64,000 nt of DNA from Erpobdella octoculata (taxonomy: Eukaryota > Annelida > Clitellata > Hirudinida > Erpobdellidae): contig OZ022242.1 of NCBI GenBank assembly GCA_963978895.1, positions 3,366,745 through 3,430,744 on the forward strand, read 5' to 3'. A program made the position numbers and the translations under genes. The notes under the pieces were generated by a model. That model was not told the origin of the DNA, ran no database searches, and saw nothing but the letters and a program-made list of their open reading frames with translations. This document shows, piece after piece, positions 14,552-26,440 of the stretch (positions are counted from its first letter, which is position 1; the number at the start of each line of letters is the position of its first letter).

Positions 14552-14583
14552 GACCTTCACCTGAAGGACACCAGGTGAAGGTC
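14552..14583. promoter_or_regulatory. Perfect 12-bp inverted repeat (hairpin)
   Basis: GACCTTCACCTG, an 8-nt loop, then CAGGTGAAGGTC gives a perfect 12-bp stem. It lies about 300 nt beyond the mitoguardin stop and about 60 nt past a candidate poly(A) signal. It could be a 3'-end structure, or a small palindrome remnant of a transposon. Confidence 0.5.
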
Positions 14584-14644
14584 AAATGACACAAACGTAA
14601 ACAAACAACAAGAAATCTAATACACCATCGTCGAGAAAATATAA

Positions 14645-14650
14645 TTTATT
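14645..14650 (-). promoter_or_regulatory. Candidate poly(A) signal, mitoguardin
   Basis: A canonical AATAAA on the minus strand, about 230 nt downstream of the mitoguardin stop codon. In AT-rich DNA this hexamer is common, so support is positional only. Confidence 0.4.
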
Positions 14651-14878
14651 CGTTAAAAACAAATTGTTCATTTACATTCGACAGTTTCGGAATGGCGAGT
14701 TGGAAATGACAAACGAGAACTTTAAAGAACTGCCGACCAGAATTCCGCTACTCTTCTACGGAATGTTCCGCAAACGCTATCTCTAACATTCATTTTGACT
14801 GAGGTGAATGAGCTGTCAAACAAAAAACGGATTGACTCAACGAGGGGAGGGGTGTAACTAAACAAAGAGAGGCGTGGC

Positions 14879-17800
14879 CTAAGGCCAGAGGGCGGGGTCG
14901 ACGGACATTTTTTGAATGATTCGCTGGACTCGTTCCTTCGCCAGTGCGAGAATGTCTTGTGCGAGTTCTTCGGATGTGGTGTATCGGACGCCCTCGAAAC
15001 TGAAGATTCTCCTCATGAAATCCATGATTTCTGCCTAGTATTGTTATTATAAAAAACAAAGAGAAATTATAACACTTACTATTTCTATCTAAAAAAATAA
15101 TAAAAAATATGAATTTGTAGACAAATAGAAAGTGTTATGATGGCTAAAAACTATGAAAAAAAGCAGAAACCTACCTTAACAACTAAAAAATATTCAATCA
15201 AAAAATTGTTTTCTAATAAATAAGAAATAATGAAGTGACCTTGACATTCACACATCCTCTTGACGACCTAAAAAAATGCAGAACCTTGCATTATAAAACG
15301 ACACGAACCTTGAAATAGAGGCACATATTTTTGTTCGGGCCGTCCGGTCCGAGGAACCCCCACCCCAGTACGGGACTCGTGTATTCGGAAATCGTGTAAA
15401 ACCTTGACATGAAACCATCTTGTATCTGTTTAATATTCATATATGTTAATTTATGACAACATAATTATATTGTGATATAAGCAGCCCAGCTATTTACAAC
15501 AATATTAACATATTTCAGCATTTATTCAGCTATACTGAGGAAACATGAATATTTATAACCATTATTCTGTCCTATAAATAATATTAAAATTAAAAACATT
15601 AAAAAATTTATCACCTTCAGCATGGCCTTTTTAGCCTTTAAAGCTCCCCAGACGAAAGTGAGAACAGCCACCTGCTTGAAAGAGTTAGACACCCACTTGT
15701 TGTTGATGGCCGACACGAGGGTGGGAGGAGCACTGTCAAGGTCATCGAAAGCGTCGAATAAGAGAAAGTCGATCAAGATGTCGTAGAACGACATGCACTT
15801 GACCTGGAAGACGAAGGTCGATGCTAATCGTTAGCTAATGTTAATTTAGATCACGTTTGATTTTCTTTCTCAATCAGTTAAATCTTTATCTTTAAAATTT
15901 AATTCCAAAGCTGTCATATTTCTATAGCTGAGCCACAACCCAAAAGTGGAAATTAGAAAATCGTGAACCCCAAATGACAGTTTTATTCAATTCCAACTAA
16001 TTAAATAAGAACTTTCATGCAAAAAGAAAATTAATGCATCACATAAGCAGAAATAACAAAATTATAACTTAAAAATTTCCAACATCTTTTGTATTCAATA
16101 CTCTATAAACTAAACAATGAAGAAAAATGAAAATGATCAATACAAACATCTCTGTCCAGCAGCTCCGCCCGAATGCTGATCCAATTGTCCGGAACTGCCA
16201 GGTACTCCATCATCGAGTCGTAAGCCGATTGGAAATGTTCGGGACCCTGTTTGTCAGTGGACTTAAATACAGACGTGACCGGTTAAGCAATACAATGGGT
16301 GTAATGTAAAAACTATTGTATAAAGAACAGAAGGTGTCAGCTGTTACTGTAGATAGGACTGAGAGATAGTTTATTACAATTTACAAACATATGTGACACA
16401 CACACATACTCACAGATATGTATATAACCATAACCAATTAGCATAATTAATTCAATTAATCAACATATATTAAAAAGAAGATTCTTGTCTAACCTTGTTG
16501 GAATGCGTTAATAACTGGCTGACAATCTCTCTTCCGTTCTCAATGAACCACACTCGATTGTCTTCAAAGGACAGAATTTCCTGCAAAATTTGACACATAA
16601 AGTAATTTATGCATAAGTACTTTTTCTAAATAATAGTAGTTTCCACCAGGCATTTTAAGATTAGAATAACTGCAAGTAGCAAATATCAAAAAATAACTTG
16701 TACTTTTTTTTACTTTTTTTATCTTCTGAAATCCAGGTATGGAACTGGCTCGTGCTAGGTGAGACAGAACTACATGCACACATGCACAAATTGAATGAGC
16801 AATACTAACGACTAGGTACTATCGACACTAATAAAAATAATATTTCTTATTCAAGAGCCAAAAAAAATTAAAATACAAAGATGAATTTAAAAGAACAATC
16901 AAGCTATGATGTCTTACATCAAAAGCAAGCCTGATGCAGTACAGCTTGGCCAAAAACTCGGAATCAGAAGAGCAGTTCATCTGGTGCGTTCTGTGTAATA
17001 AATAAGTCAATAATCGTTTGTTATTATTTTATTAAGAATTTACTAACAAGCTGTGTTAATTATTGATTAATTATTAAAATAAAAACTGAATGAAAACAAC
17101 TTAATTTAAACTCAAATGAATTAATTCACTTATAATATATTCATTCAAATTTATGACCAGCTAACGAAAAACAGCTATGAAAAAATACTTTACCGGTCAA
17201 ACATTCAAATTATTTACTAACTCAATTTTGCATATTTTTTAATTAAATGCAATTTTCTTATTTATCACTTTAATGATATATTCATAAAATGTATTTATAA
17301 AACAAAAGAAATAAACGGATACCTAAGAATTCTGTATTGAATGTTTCCTTCCTGCAACTCTCGTAGACCTTCCTCGTACAAGAACAAGTGCTGGAAAACT
17401 TCTAAATGTTCTTCCAGGTTCGAAAAATCGAGAGTCTTTCGGGGAGGAAAATGTTTGTGATCACTTCAGTCGTGGAAACCATCATTACTACCATCATCAC
17501 CACCACTAAGATCATAATCACCACCACTACTACGATCATCACCACCACTACTCCTTCATCACCTGCACTGCCATCATCACCACCACAAAGATCATCATCA
17601 CCAACACCACTACCATCATCACCACCACTACTACCATCATCACCACCACTGAGATCACCTTTATTTTGTATCTCTCCTCAATTACCCTCACCACAATCAA
17701 CCTGTTTACATAATAAAAACATCAACCATGATCATCATCAGCGCTCCCACTTATTCATGGCTACGAGTATCATCATCACATTCACCTCAACAGTTGAGTA

Positions 17801-19016
17801 GAATGACTCATCGTCGCTGAATGATTCATCCATTCGTTGCTTCCTCTTCCCGGCTTCGTAGTCTCTCTTCATTTCCGCTAAAACCGTGTCGGCCGCCACG
17901 TCGGCACACAGCTGGTTCAGGAGTTCGTCGCTGCAGTTCCCCTTGATTCTCTCAGCCAGCTCGATCAGCTGAGTCAGCTGCTGCTTCAAATGGGTGTTTT
18001 CGCTGTCTAGCTGCAATAAATTGAGTTAAGCAAATTTTTTTTAGAACTTCTAACAACAATCGTACACCTTTTAATACATCTGGCAGCTACAACAATAGCT
18101 AACTACGTCTGATCAACACTGGCTACTTATTCTAAATCACTCTTGCAACTAAATTATTACAAATAAAGCCACAAAGAGTCTTAACAATTGGTCATTTGTC
18201 ATAAAAAATATCAATAATTGAGCAATTAAACACCATGACTTCCTCGTCCTCGAGCTGTCGAAGGGCTAGTTCCCATCTGCTTCTTGCTTTCATCATAAGA
18301 TCCATGCCTGGAAATAGAATTTAAATATTTTATGAAATCAGGTGTTTAAACACCAGGCAAGTAAAATATTTAAAAAAAACAATCTAGGTGCATTCTGAAT
18401 TTCAAAACAGAGATATTTGAACGCACCTGATTCTAGCAATTGGACGGGGTTCAGTGGAAGAGAGGGAGAGAAAGGTACGACTGTTATCATGCTGTTGAGG
18501 TCGGATTTGTCGCTGGAAAACGAGTCAGATCTCTTAATCGTTCTGTTGCCAGGACTGGATATGAAACTGAGTTCTCTCAGGTCTGATTTGATAAAAAATG
18601 TGAAATAAATCTAAAATCAAATTTGATAAATTTCCTATTTTAAAAATGTGATGAGAAATTTTCTTGTCAAACTTTAATAACTAAAATTATTTCACATGTG
18701 AAAAAACCATGCAAAAGTAATGTTCTAATATTTTAAAAGAGTGCTGACCCTCGTCTGGGAGCCGATCATTGTATGGAGACGATGATAGAAATTGACGTTT
18801 GTTATTGGAAATGTTTTTATTTTTACTATTAGCCGAAGTCGTTGTGCTCCGCGAAATATCCAGATTCACCGGTTCAACGATGATGTCCGTGTAGAGACTT
18901 CCTCGTTTTCGTCTGCGCCGTCGAAAGAACATGGCCAATGCTCCAATGATCACCGCACCAGCAGCCGCCCCACACAACACCACGATCACCGGTCTGCTTT
19001 GAACGCCGAGACGCAT
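14879..19016 (-). CDS. MIGA: Mitoguardin (MIGA/FAM73 family)
   Basis: Mitoguardin is a mitochondrial outer-membrane protein that promotes fusion and binds ER VAP proteins for lipid transfer. Coding exons in transcript order: 19016-18749, 18582-18427, 18307-18234, 18010-17786, 17435-17323, 16990-16918, 16580-16494, 16261-16148, 15803-15615, 15425-15309, 15034-14879. All have GT-AG borders with continuous phase, giving 523 aa; vertebrate paralogues are somewhat longer. Residues about 9-31 form one hydrophobic segment, followed by RRRRRKR. Residues about 227-241 carry DESFYSTVE, matching the phospho-FFAT region (human DSFFSATE). The C-terminal lipid-binding half has family signatures: FLAKLYCIRLAFD, MSFYDILIDFLLFDAFDDL, YTSPVLGWGFLGP and EGVRYTTSEELAQDI. 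An in-frame stop just upstream supports the start at 19016, unless an upstream exon joins at TTCAG. The exon 5 start (17435) is the least certain border. Confidence 0.93.
17466..17700. repeat. (ATC/ACC)n repeat in mitoguardin intron 4
   Basis: An imperfect CATCACCACCACTA-type trinucleotide array fills most of the intron between mitoguardin exons 4 and 5. Confidence 0.85.
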
Positions 19017-21361
19017 TTCTGAACTCCGGTTGTTTACCCGTTACCGTTGGCGCTAGATCGGTCGGTGGTAACAAAGAAATTTAAAAAAATCTGATTTTTA
19101 TGCAATCACGTAACGACTAAAATATGTCACGCAACAGGGACAAAATGCAACGCATAAATGCACCGACAACCGGTAATGACCTCAGGTTGAGTTGAAGTAT
19201 TACATTATCGCTTTCTTAGAATGTTAATAAACAATCAGCAAAGAAAAATTGAATTCTAATTCCAACTCACAAAACCTATCTCATAAGCTTTTAACAATTG
19301 TGTAATTGTTTTATTTTTTAATTTAAAGTATAAATGCAAATTTAAGCAGATTGCAGTATTGTAAAGTAGATTTAAAAAAGCAGACTGAACGATCGTTCTT
19401 GCCTCTTCATCATTGACCCACTTTATGCATTTTTTGGCTATGTCGTATTCTTATTTAAAATTTTTTGCAACTCTGAAAGATTGTTTTTATTTAAAAAATT
19501 TACTTTTAAAATTATCAAAAATTCAATTGTGTTTCCATAGATATATAGACGTTTCCACGACTACGGCCATAGCAGTAAAAATGTGAAGACGACTGATATA
19601 CCTTCATTATTTATAAGATATTTTAATTATATTTTAAACAGATTATGTTTTTTAATTTTAGTTATAATAACAGATATTTATCTGTAGAGAGAGGCGCTTC
19701 ATATTCGCTCCAATAATTTGCTTTTTTTTGGAGAGCACGTTAAACGTTAAATAACTTAATAATATTATTATATTTCACGTTAAGTATATAACCCCCTTAG
19801 TATGCTGATTGCTGATCTAAAAAGGCTATATTCTGTTTAACCATACAGAAAACCAGTTGATTACTTAACATAATAAGTTAAGTCATGGGATCATGCTCAC
19901 TAACTTTTTAAAATACATGCTCACCAACTTCTTAAAATACAAGATATCACAATACTATAGCTTTTCATTCATCATGAAGTGTTTCCCTAGATAATAATTC
20001 ATTCAATACATCGGCCAAACAAGTACATTTTCATATCTACATTCGTATAAAACTCTTGATAGAATACCTTCTTAGGACATTACACCCACACCAAAAATCA
20101 ATCAACATCCATCACTTTAAGAGTCACAGCTTATTCAATAGTTCTAGTTTTTTTTATTCTTAAAGAATCCAAATCAGTAGGAAAGGAAAAAAACTGATTC
20201 AAAATATCACCTCACATTTTTGTCAAAAATATAAAAAACGCATCATCCTCATAACTACAGCCATCGTCCGATTTAACGACCCAGTTCGCATTCTCGATAA
20301 AACCACCGATATTATCAAAAACTAATTTAATGAGTAGACATTAACAACAGAAACATAGCAAATGGGACAAACTAAAATTAAGAGTTACACTTCTTTAGGA
20401 CGACCCTAAGCATTGAATTAGTCTGTATGTACAAAAATCTACTCGGTTATTTGCATCATCATCATCATTATTATTAATAGTAGTATTATTATCATCATCA
20501 CAAAACTAGAAAAAATACTAAATAAAAAAAATTAGATGAAAACCATAAGTAAAGTGATACAATTACTTAACAAAATCTTTAAAGCTTTAAATATCCTCTT
20601 TGGATAACTAAGACATCCAAAGAGGAAATGAACAGAAGGAAAAGTTATAAAGACACAGACAAATATATATATATATAGAGAGAGAGAAGGAAAACTAGGA
20701 GACCACATATGTAGAAAGATCTTTTTTGTAAACAAGTTAATTAAAGTTGAAATATAGAGCAAGCCGATATTGAAGTCATATCATTCCGAAGCTTCAAACG
20801 CGACTCAACCCACAAACCACCTCCATCTCGACTTGACTTAAAGACGCCGAAGGCCGTAAACAAAAAATAGAGCAAACCAAGCAGAAAGATCTTTACAATT
20901 TCATTCGATATTATCTCCGACCAATGAGAAACATGTTCCTATAGAAAAAGTCGAAAATGAAATACATTAATTACACGAAACTTTTTTTTATAGAAATTCC
21001 CATTTAAGATAAACTTCGATTCAAACAATTTCAAAATATATTCGTTCTTCAATGCATTATATCAAAATTGCAGCGACAATCGGAATCCCATACCTCAACG
21101 GACGAAACCGTTTCAATGCTGTCTTTGTAGAATGCCACTATCTTGCAGAAAAATTTAACATATACGTTTATTTAAAAAACTCAATCAATCCAAATGCCAT
21201 TCAACCTGAGCATATTCAGAACTATAAGGACTTGAATTAAATAAATAATAATACTTTTATTAATAACAAAAGAGCTGACATTCCATTATACGATATTAAA
21301 AATCCGTCTTCAATATATGAAGCATTATAGATTCAAGGCTGCACTTAGTCGTTCATTATAG

Positions 21362-21400
<39 letters not shown>

Positions 21401-21620
21401 AAGGAACTGTTAATGTTATTGAAAAGAAATTTATTTTTTGCCGAGAAGATAATGCTGAAGATCAAGCCGTAAATCATTTCAACATTCTTTAAAAACACCA
21501 ATCCAATCACCAACCAATAATCCAATAATAGATCGATCGATCTCTTTAAACGGGTTCAATCAGATCTTGAACAGAAAAGGGGTCAAGGTCAAACTCGATT
21601 CCATGAAAGCTCTGCTAGAG

Positions 21621-21656
<36 letters not shown>

Positions 21657-23384
21657 ATTCATATTAAAAATACTTCAACATGTTAACATACAAATATAAT
21701 TTGTTGTATATAAATAACATACACATTGCGAGTTGCGCCTCAACGTGGACACAACATCACGCGACTTCCAACCAAAACATGAATCGATGCTCACAGAAAA
21801 CTTGTTTTTATTGTGATGATAATCATCATGAACCAAAAAAAGAAAGATAAAGATAAAGAAGCAACGGATTTCGATCGAATTTTGAACTTGTAATGTTCAA
21901 GTTGGAGTTGGGAAGCTCAGCCTGGTTATTGTAAAGACAGCTAATAATAATGACGCTATCAGCTGACATCATCATCATCATCAATGGTCTTCATAATCAT
22001 TATATCATTACAATTAACTGCTGACACCACAACCAGCCATACTGAGCACATCCCTGCAGAAGTCACATGACATAGTAAAAACCTTCTTTCATTGCCAAGA
22101 GAAAGTTCAACTTGGGGAGACAAAATTTGACTTGAACGAACGAAATCAATCGATACAATATGACGGACGAGAAATGAAAATCGCAAACCGTAGAAATAAA
22201 AACTCGTAAATGTAATAAATTTCACACAACCGTGCAAATGCAGATGAAAAGATAATAAACCTATTATGTCGTAAGATTACATTCTCGAGGAATAAAATAT
22301 GCACCAATGATCACTAATAATAACCATAATAGTAATACCAAGTTAGACAGAAAATTAAGCTAAAAGAAAAAACATAATTTAGACCCATTAAATGAAAAAC
22401 CACATACTGCCACAGTGCACACATACCACCATACACACATACACTCATCCACACACCTGTTTAGTAACACACATACAGTGGACACATACATATACGTGGC
22501 TCAGTGAACAAAAACACCGGCATAAACATACACATCATCACAACCATACACGATAAAATTATTATAAGACTGGATTCAGTTCGCAACGGATCACATTCAA
22601 GACAGTGACAACTGAACACAAGAAGAAGAGCTCGACACACGCACGTAGAAAGGATGCCCGTACAAGCGTGCGTGTCGGTCACAAGCGAGTACTTTAAATA
22701 GAACATTTAGTAAATAAATAGTATTTTCAACACGTTCCTCTCGCAAATTAAAACAGAAAAAAATTTAATTTAAATCGAACAAAGTTATTCGCACGTGTCG
22801 TCTCACCGATCTTGTCGCAGTTGTCGATCGTCGAGGAAAATATTTTTATTAATCCTAATAATAAGAATAATAATAAAAATAATAATCAGAAAATTTGAAA
22901 AGAAAAGATACGCAAGTAAAAATTTCTATTTACAATCAATGATCGGGAGGGTAGAACCTTCGCAATCATCATCATCATCACTATCATTTTTCATTGTGAT
23001 CATCATTTCAAAACACAGCAAAAATGTGGCGGTGATTACTATATGATTGATTTCGGGCGAGGAAACGACAAAAGCCGGAAAGCAGCAGCCGAGGACGTGG
23101 GAGGAGTCGAAAGATGTGGGAGGAGCCGAAAGATCACTGAGTGACACAAACTTTTTGTTTACAATTTGAAATAAATTTCCATCGTTTAACAATTCCACCG
23201 CCCTAATTTCTATCTCGACCATCATCGTTATCATAATCATCAGTTTTAACCATAAACTATAAACACCTAGAAATACGGTGAGATGGGAGACAGAAACGAG
23301 TGAAAGGGAGGGGCTTAAGGAAAATGGGAGGAGCCAAATGTTGATAGCTTGATAAGGAGGAAGAGGAGAAAGGGCTCGAACCAA
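19017..23384. other. Intergenic / probable long 3' UTR of UBL3
   Basis: No coding exon recognised between the mitoguardin start and the UBL3 stop. Features are a purine tract near 20680, (AAT)n at 21364-21396, (AT)n at 21621-21653 and CA-rich sequence at 22410-22500. The 3' part of UBL3 mRNA probably extends into the right-hand side. The mitoguardin promoter should lie just right of 19016, but no TATA box is obvious. Confidence 0.5.
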
Positions 23385-26381
23385 TCAACAGATGCTGCAG
23401 CAACAAATGGGGCAGCATTCTTCTCGCGACTTTTCCTTTTGCAGTGCTGAGAAAAAGAAAAAAAAATTATTATTGAAATAAAAATTATTTTGATAAAATG
23501 TAATCAAACAAATATTGTTTTTATACAATTTAATAAATCAAATAATCATTTTTTTTGTTTGTAATGTCTTTGTTTAATGTATTTGATTTTTCGGCGAAGG
23601 GCTTGCCCGTGCTGAGTTTCAAATAAAAAAAAAATAAAAATAATCATTTTTATGAAATTTAATGAAATAAATATTATTTTTTTTATAAAATTCAATAAAA
23701 TGAATAAAACTTTAAAAACTCAAATACAAAAGCACACTGTTATGTAAGTAAAAAGAGAGAGAGACCATTAGACCAGCTTTACAATTAAAACATCTTTAAT
23801 AATCGTTTTCATCCTCCTATGTGCAACATTATTAATTATCCAGCTTCTGCATTACAACTGGGTGGCCTGTCACAAACGGGTATCTCGTTACAACTGGGCA
23901 GCCTGTTACAATTGGGTGACCCGTCACAACTGTTCGACCGTCACAACGGGATTCGGACATAACGAAATGGCTGTGACAGCTCCGGTTGCTCAGCTATTCC
24001 AGTTAAAAATACAGCACGTCAGAAATGTCAAAGACTTAGTCGTCTGACAACAGCCAGACGATCATAACTGCTACATCTACCACCGTTCTTATCACACGTG
24101 GAAATTCATAAAAACAAGACAACATTTCAGTGGAACGTATTAACGTCTGACAAGATGAACTGGACCATTTGTAATCTTCCTTATAAAATAATTACAAACT
24201 TTATTCGAAGACTACTTTGGAATATATTTATAAATAATTTTCTACGCTTGAAATAACTCTGAAAGACCTCAAAGTTTTGAGTTCAAACATGCCCAAGACC
24301 ATTTACAATAACATCATGTGTACTTAACAAACAAAGAAAAATTTCAGTAACTCAAAAAGATCACCATTGATCTCATATAACTAGACACATTTACATTTAT
24401 ATACAAGCATGGTTTAATTAGGTACAGATGAGTCAGATTCAGGAGATGGTCAGAGTCAGAATGACTGAAGATTTTCTCAAAGTCAATGACCCATTTAAAC
24501 AACATCATTATCATTCTGAAGCACTTGTAAAACTGCTCTTAATTGGTTTATTCTGATGTGTGTATGTATAAAGAATGATTTTCATTTTCTTCCTTTGTTA
24601 TTAATAAAAATATTTGAAATTTCAGATTAGGAGTGTATTATTAATTACGAAATATTTAAAAAAAAATTCTACATTGTTCTTTCAAAAAAGTCTCTGCAGT
24701 TAAGTCTTATCTTTCCCAAGGAAAAAAACTTCCAATCACAAAGAAAGTTTAATTAATAAAAATTTAAAACGGTAAAAGTTGTCAGGCAAGTTTCAATAAA
24801 AACCACGGGTCAATAATTTAATTTGATCCTTAATTGAGGTGGGGGCTGGGTTTGATGACCCTGAAAGAAGTCAGAAACCCTGCAGGATTATATATGTAAA
24901 AAGATCATATTCAAGGCCTAACCATAATTATCATCAGGATCATTTCTTTTCTTTTATTAACGTTTAGCACACATCTTATCCAGACAAGCCTTGCTCACAG
25001 GCGAGAAAGGGACCTTGCAGAGGCAGCCATTTATAGACTCCTACCCCTTTTAGCAATGCGAGTGAACTCCTTGCTTAAGGGAGTTACGCTTGTGACGCCG
25101 ATGAAGCTCAAATTGCCGACCTAACGATCGTCGGGCGAACGCATTATAAATTGTCGCATAAATACTGGAATGTGTCGCTTACTCGCAAAATACTATTAAT
25201 AATATAGCTTCAATAACCGTTAATTATTGAAAAATCATTGAAAACGGAAGCAGGCAGTTAAGAAACAGAAGACCACCTTGATAGTTAGGCTCGGGTAGTT
25301 GCTCTCTCATGACGAGATGCATGACTGTTGTAGAGCCTGGTGACAGTTGAAGTGCTGTGTCGCAACGAGTAAAAAAAAAGAAAAAAAAAGAATATTTAAT
25401 AATGAATCTATATGTAAGTAGGTCATATTCAAAATAAATTAACAAACATCACATATATGTCTATTTACATATATGTGCTCTCATATATATTGTCATATTC
25501 AGCACATACATTTAAATAGGTCATATTCAAAGTAAATCAATAAACAGCACATCTTCTCTTTTGAACGTTTAATCTAAATACTATTTAAAAATCTAATAAA
25601 CGTAAAATTGCTAGGCTTTCTATATTTGCATAATTTAAAAATAAAATCATACTATTTCCTCATCAATATTCATAACTCTTCACACTGACAACGACTCTTC
25701 ATTAAAATTCATAAACGAATATATAATACATCAAGAGAAAGAGCCCACCTCCGAGAGTGACGTTACCGTGCAGGAACCTTCCCTGATAAATGAGACGGAG
25801 AATATTCGTCGGTGGTAGAGTTTCGTCAGACCACTCTGCGTCGAATGGAAACAAAAAAACATTTTTAAAATTTTCTAATAAAAATAAACTTTTTGAGATT
25901 TTATAACAAGGTAGAGACGGGTCAATATGGAAGCATACATAAGAAGCTGAATATAGTTATGGTTCAAAAATTTTGTCATAAATAGTAATTTTAGATTATC
26001 ATTATATACTTAACATATTTTAATGTATTCGCCTTGCATAAGTGGTTAATGCAAGCGCTCGTGCCATTGCATACATATTGCAGATTGTGTCGAGATAACC
26101 AATTAATATTCAAAAATAGTCCGTTCGTATAAATATTCGAGTAAAACTAAAGCACAAACACATGTACAACAAACAAACAAGCAAGCATGAAAACGTCAAA
26201 TGATTGACACATAATACTATAACTAAAAAACAAAATAATCTTTTGATAAAAATTACGAGCCAAACATCTGTATCAAATCAGAGTTTGTAATAATGGTTAA
26301 ATAATAATAAGATGACCTTGATGGAAAACTCAAGCAGTATAACAAAAATAATAAGAATATGGTTAAATGACCTGGATGGAA

Positions 26382-26440
<59 letters not shown>

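Noticed and set aside
14790..15059. 89-residue minus-strand open frame
   Set aside because: It overlaps the last mitoguardin exon in the wrong frame; the true frame ends KMSVDPALWP then a stop at 14879.
18792..19074. Other-frame open segments over mitoguardin exon 1
   Set aside because: They are shadows of the real exon, whose frame matches the mitoguardin membrane-anchor and basic segment.
22926..23384. 152-residue minus-strand open frame next to the UBL3 stop
   Set aside because: It starts just beyond the real UBL3 stop, lies in the expected 3' UTR and has no recognisable similarity.
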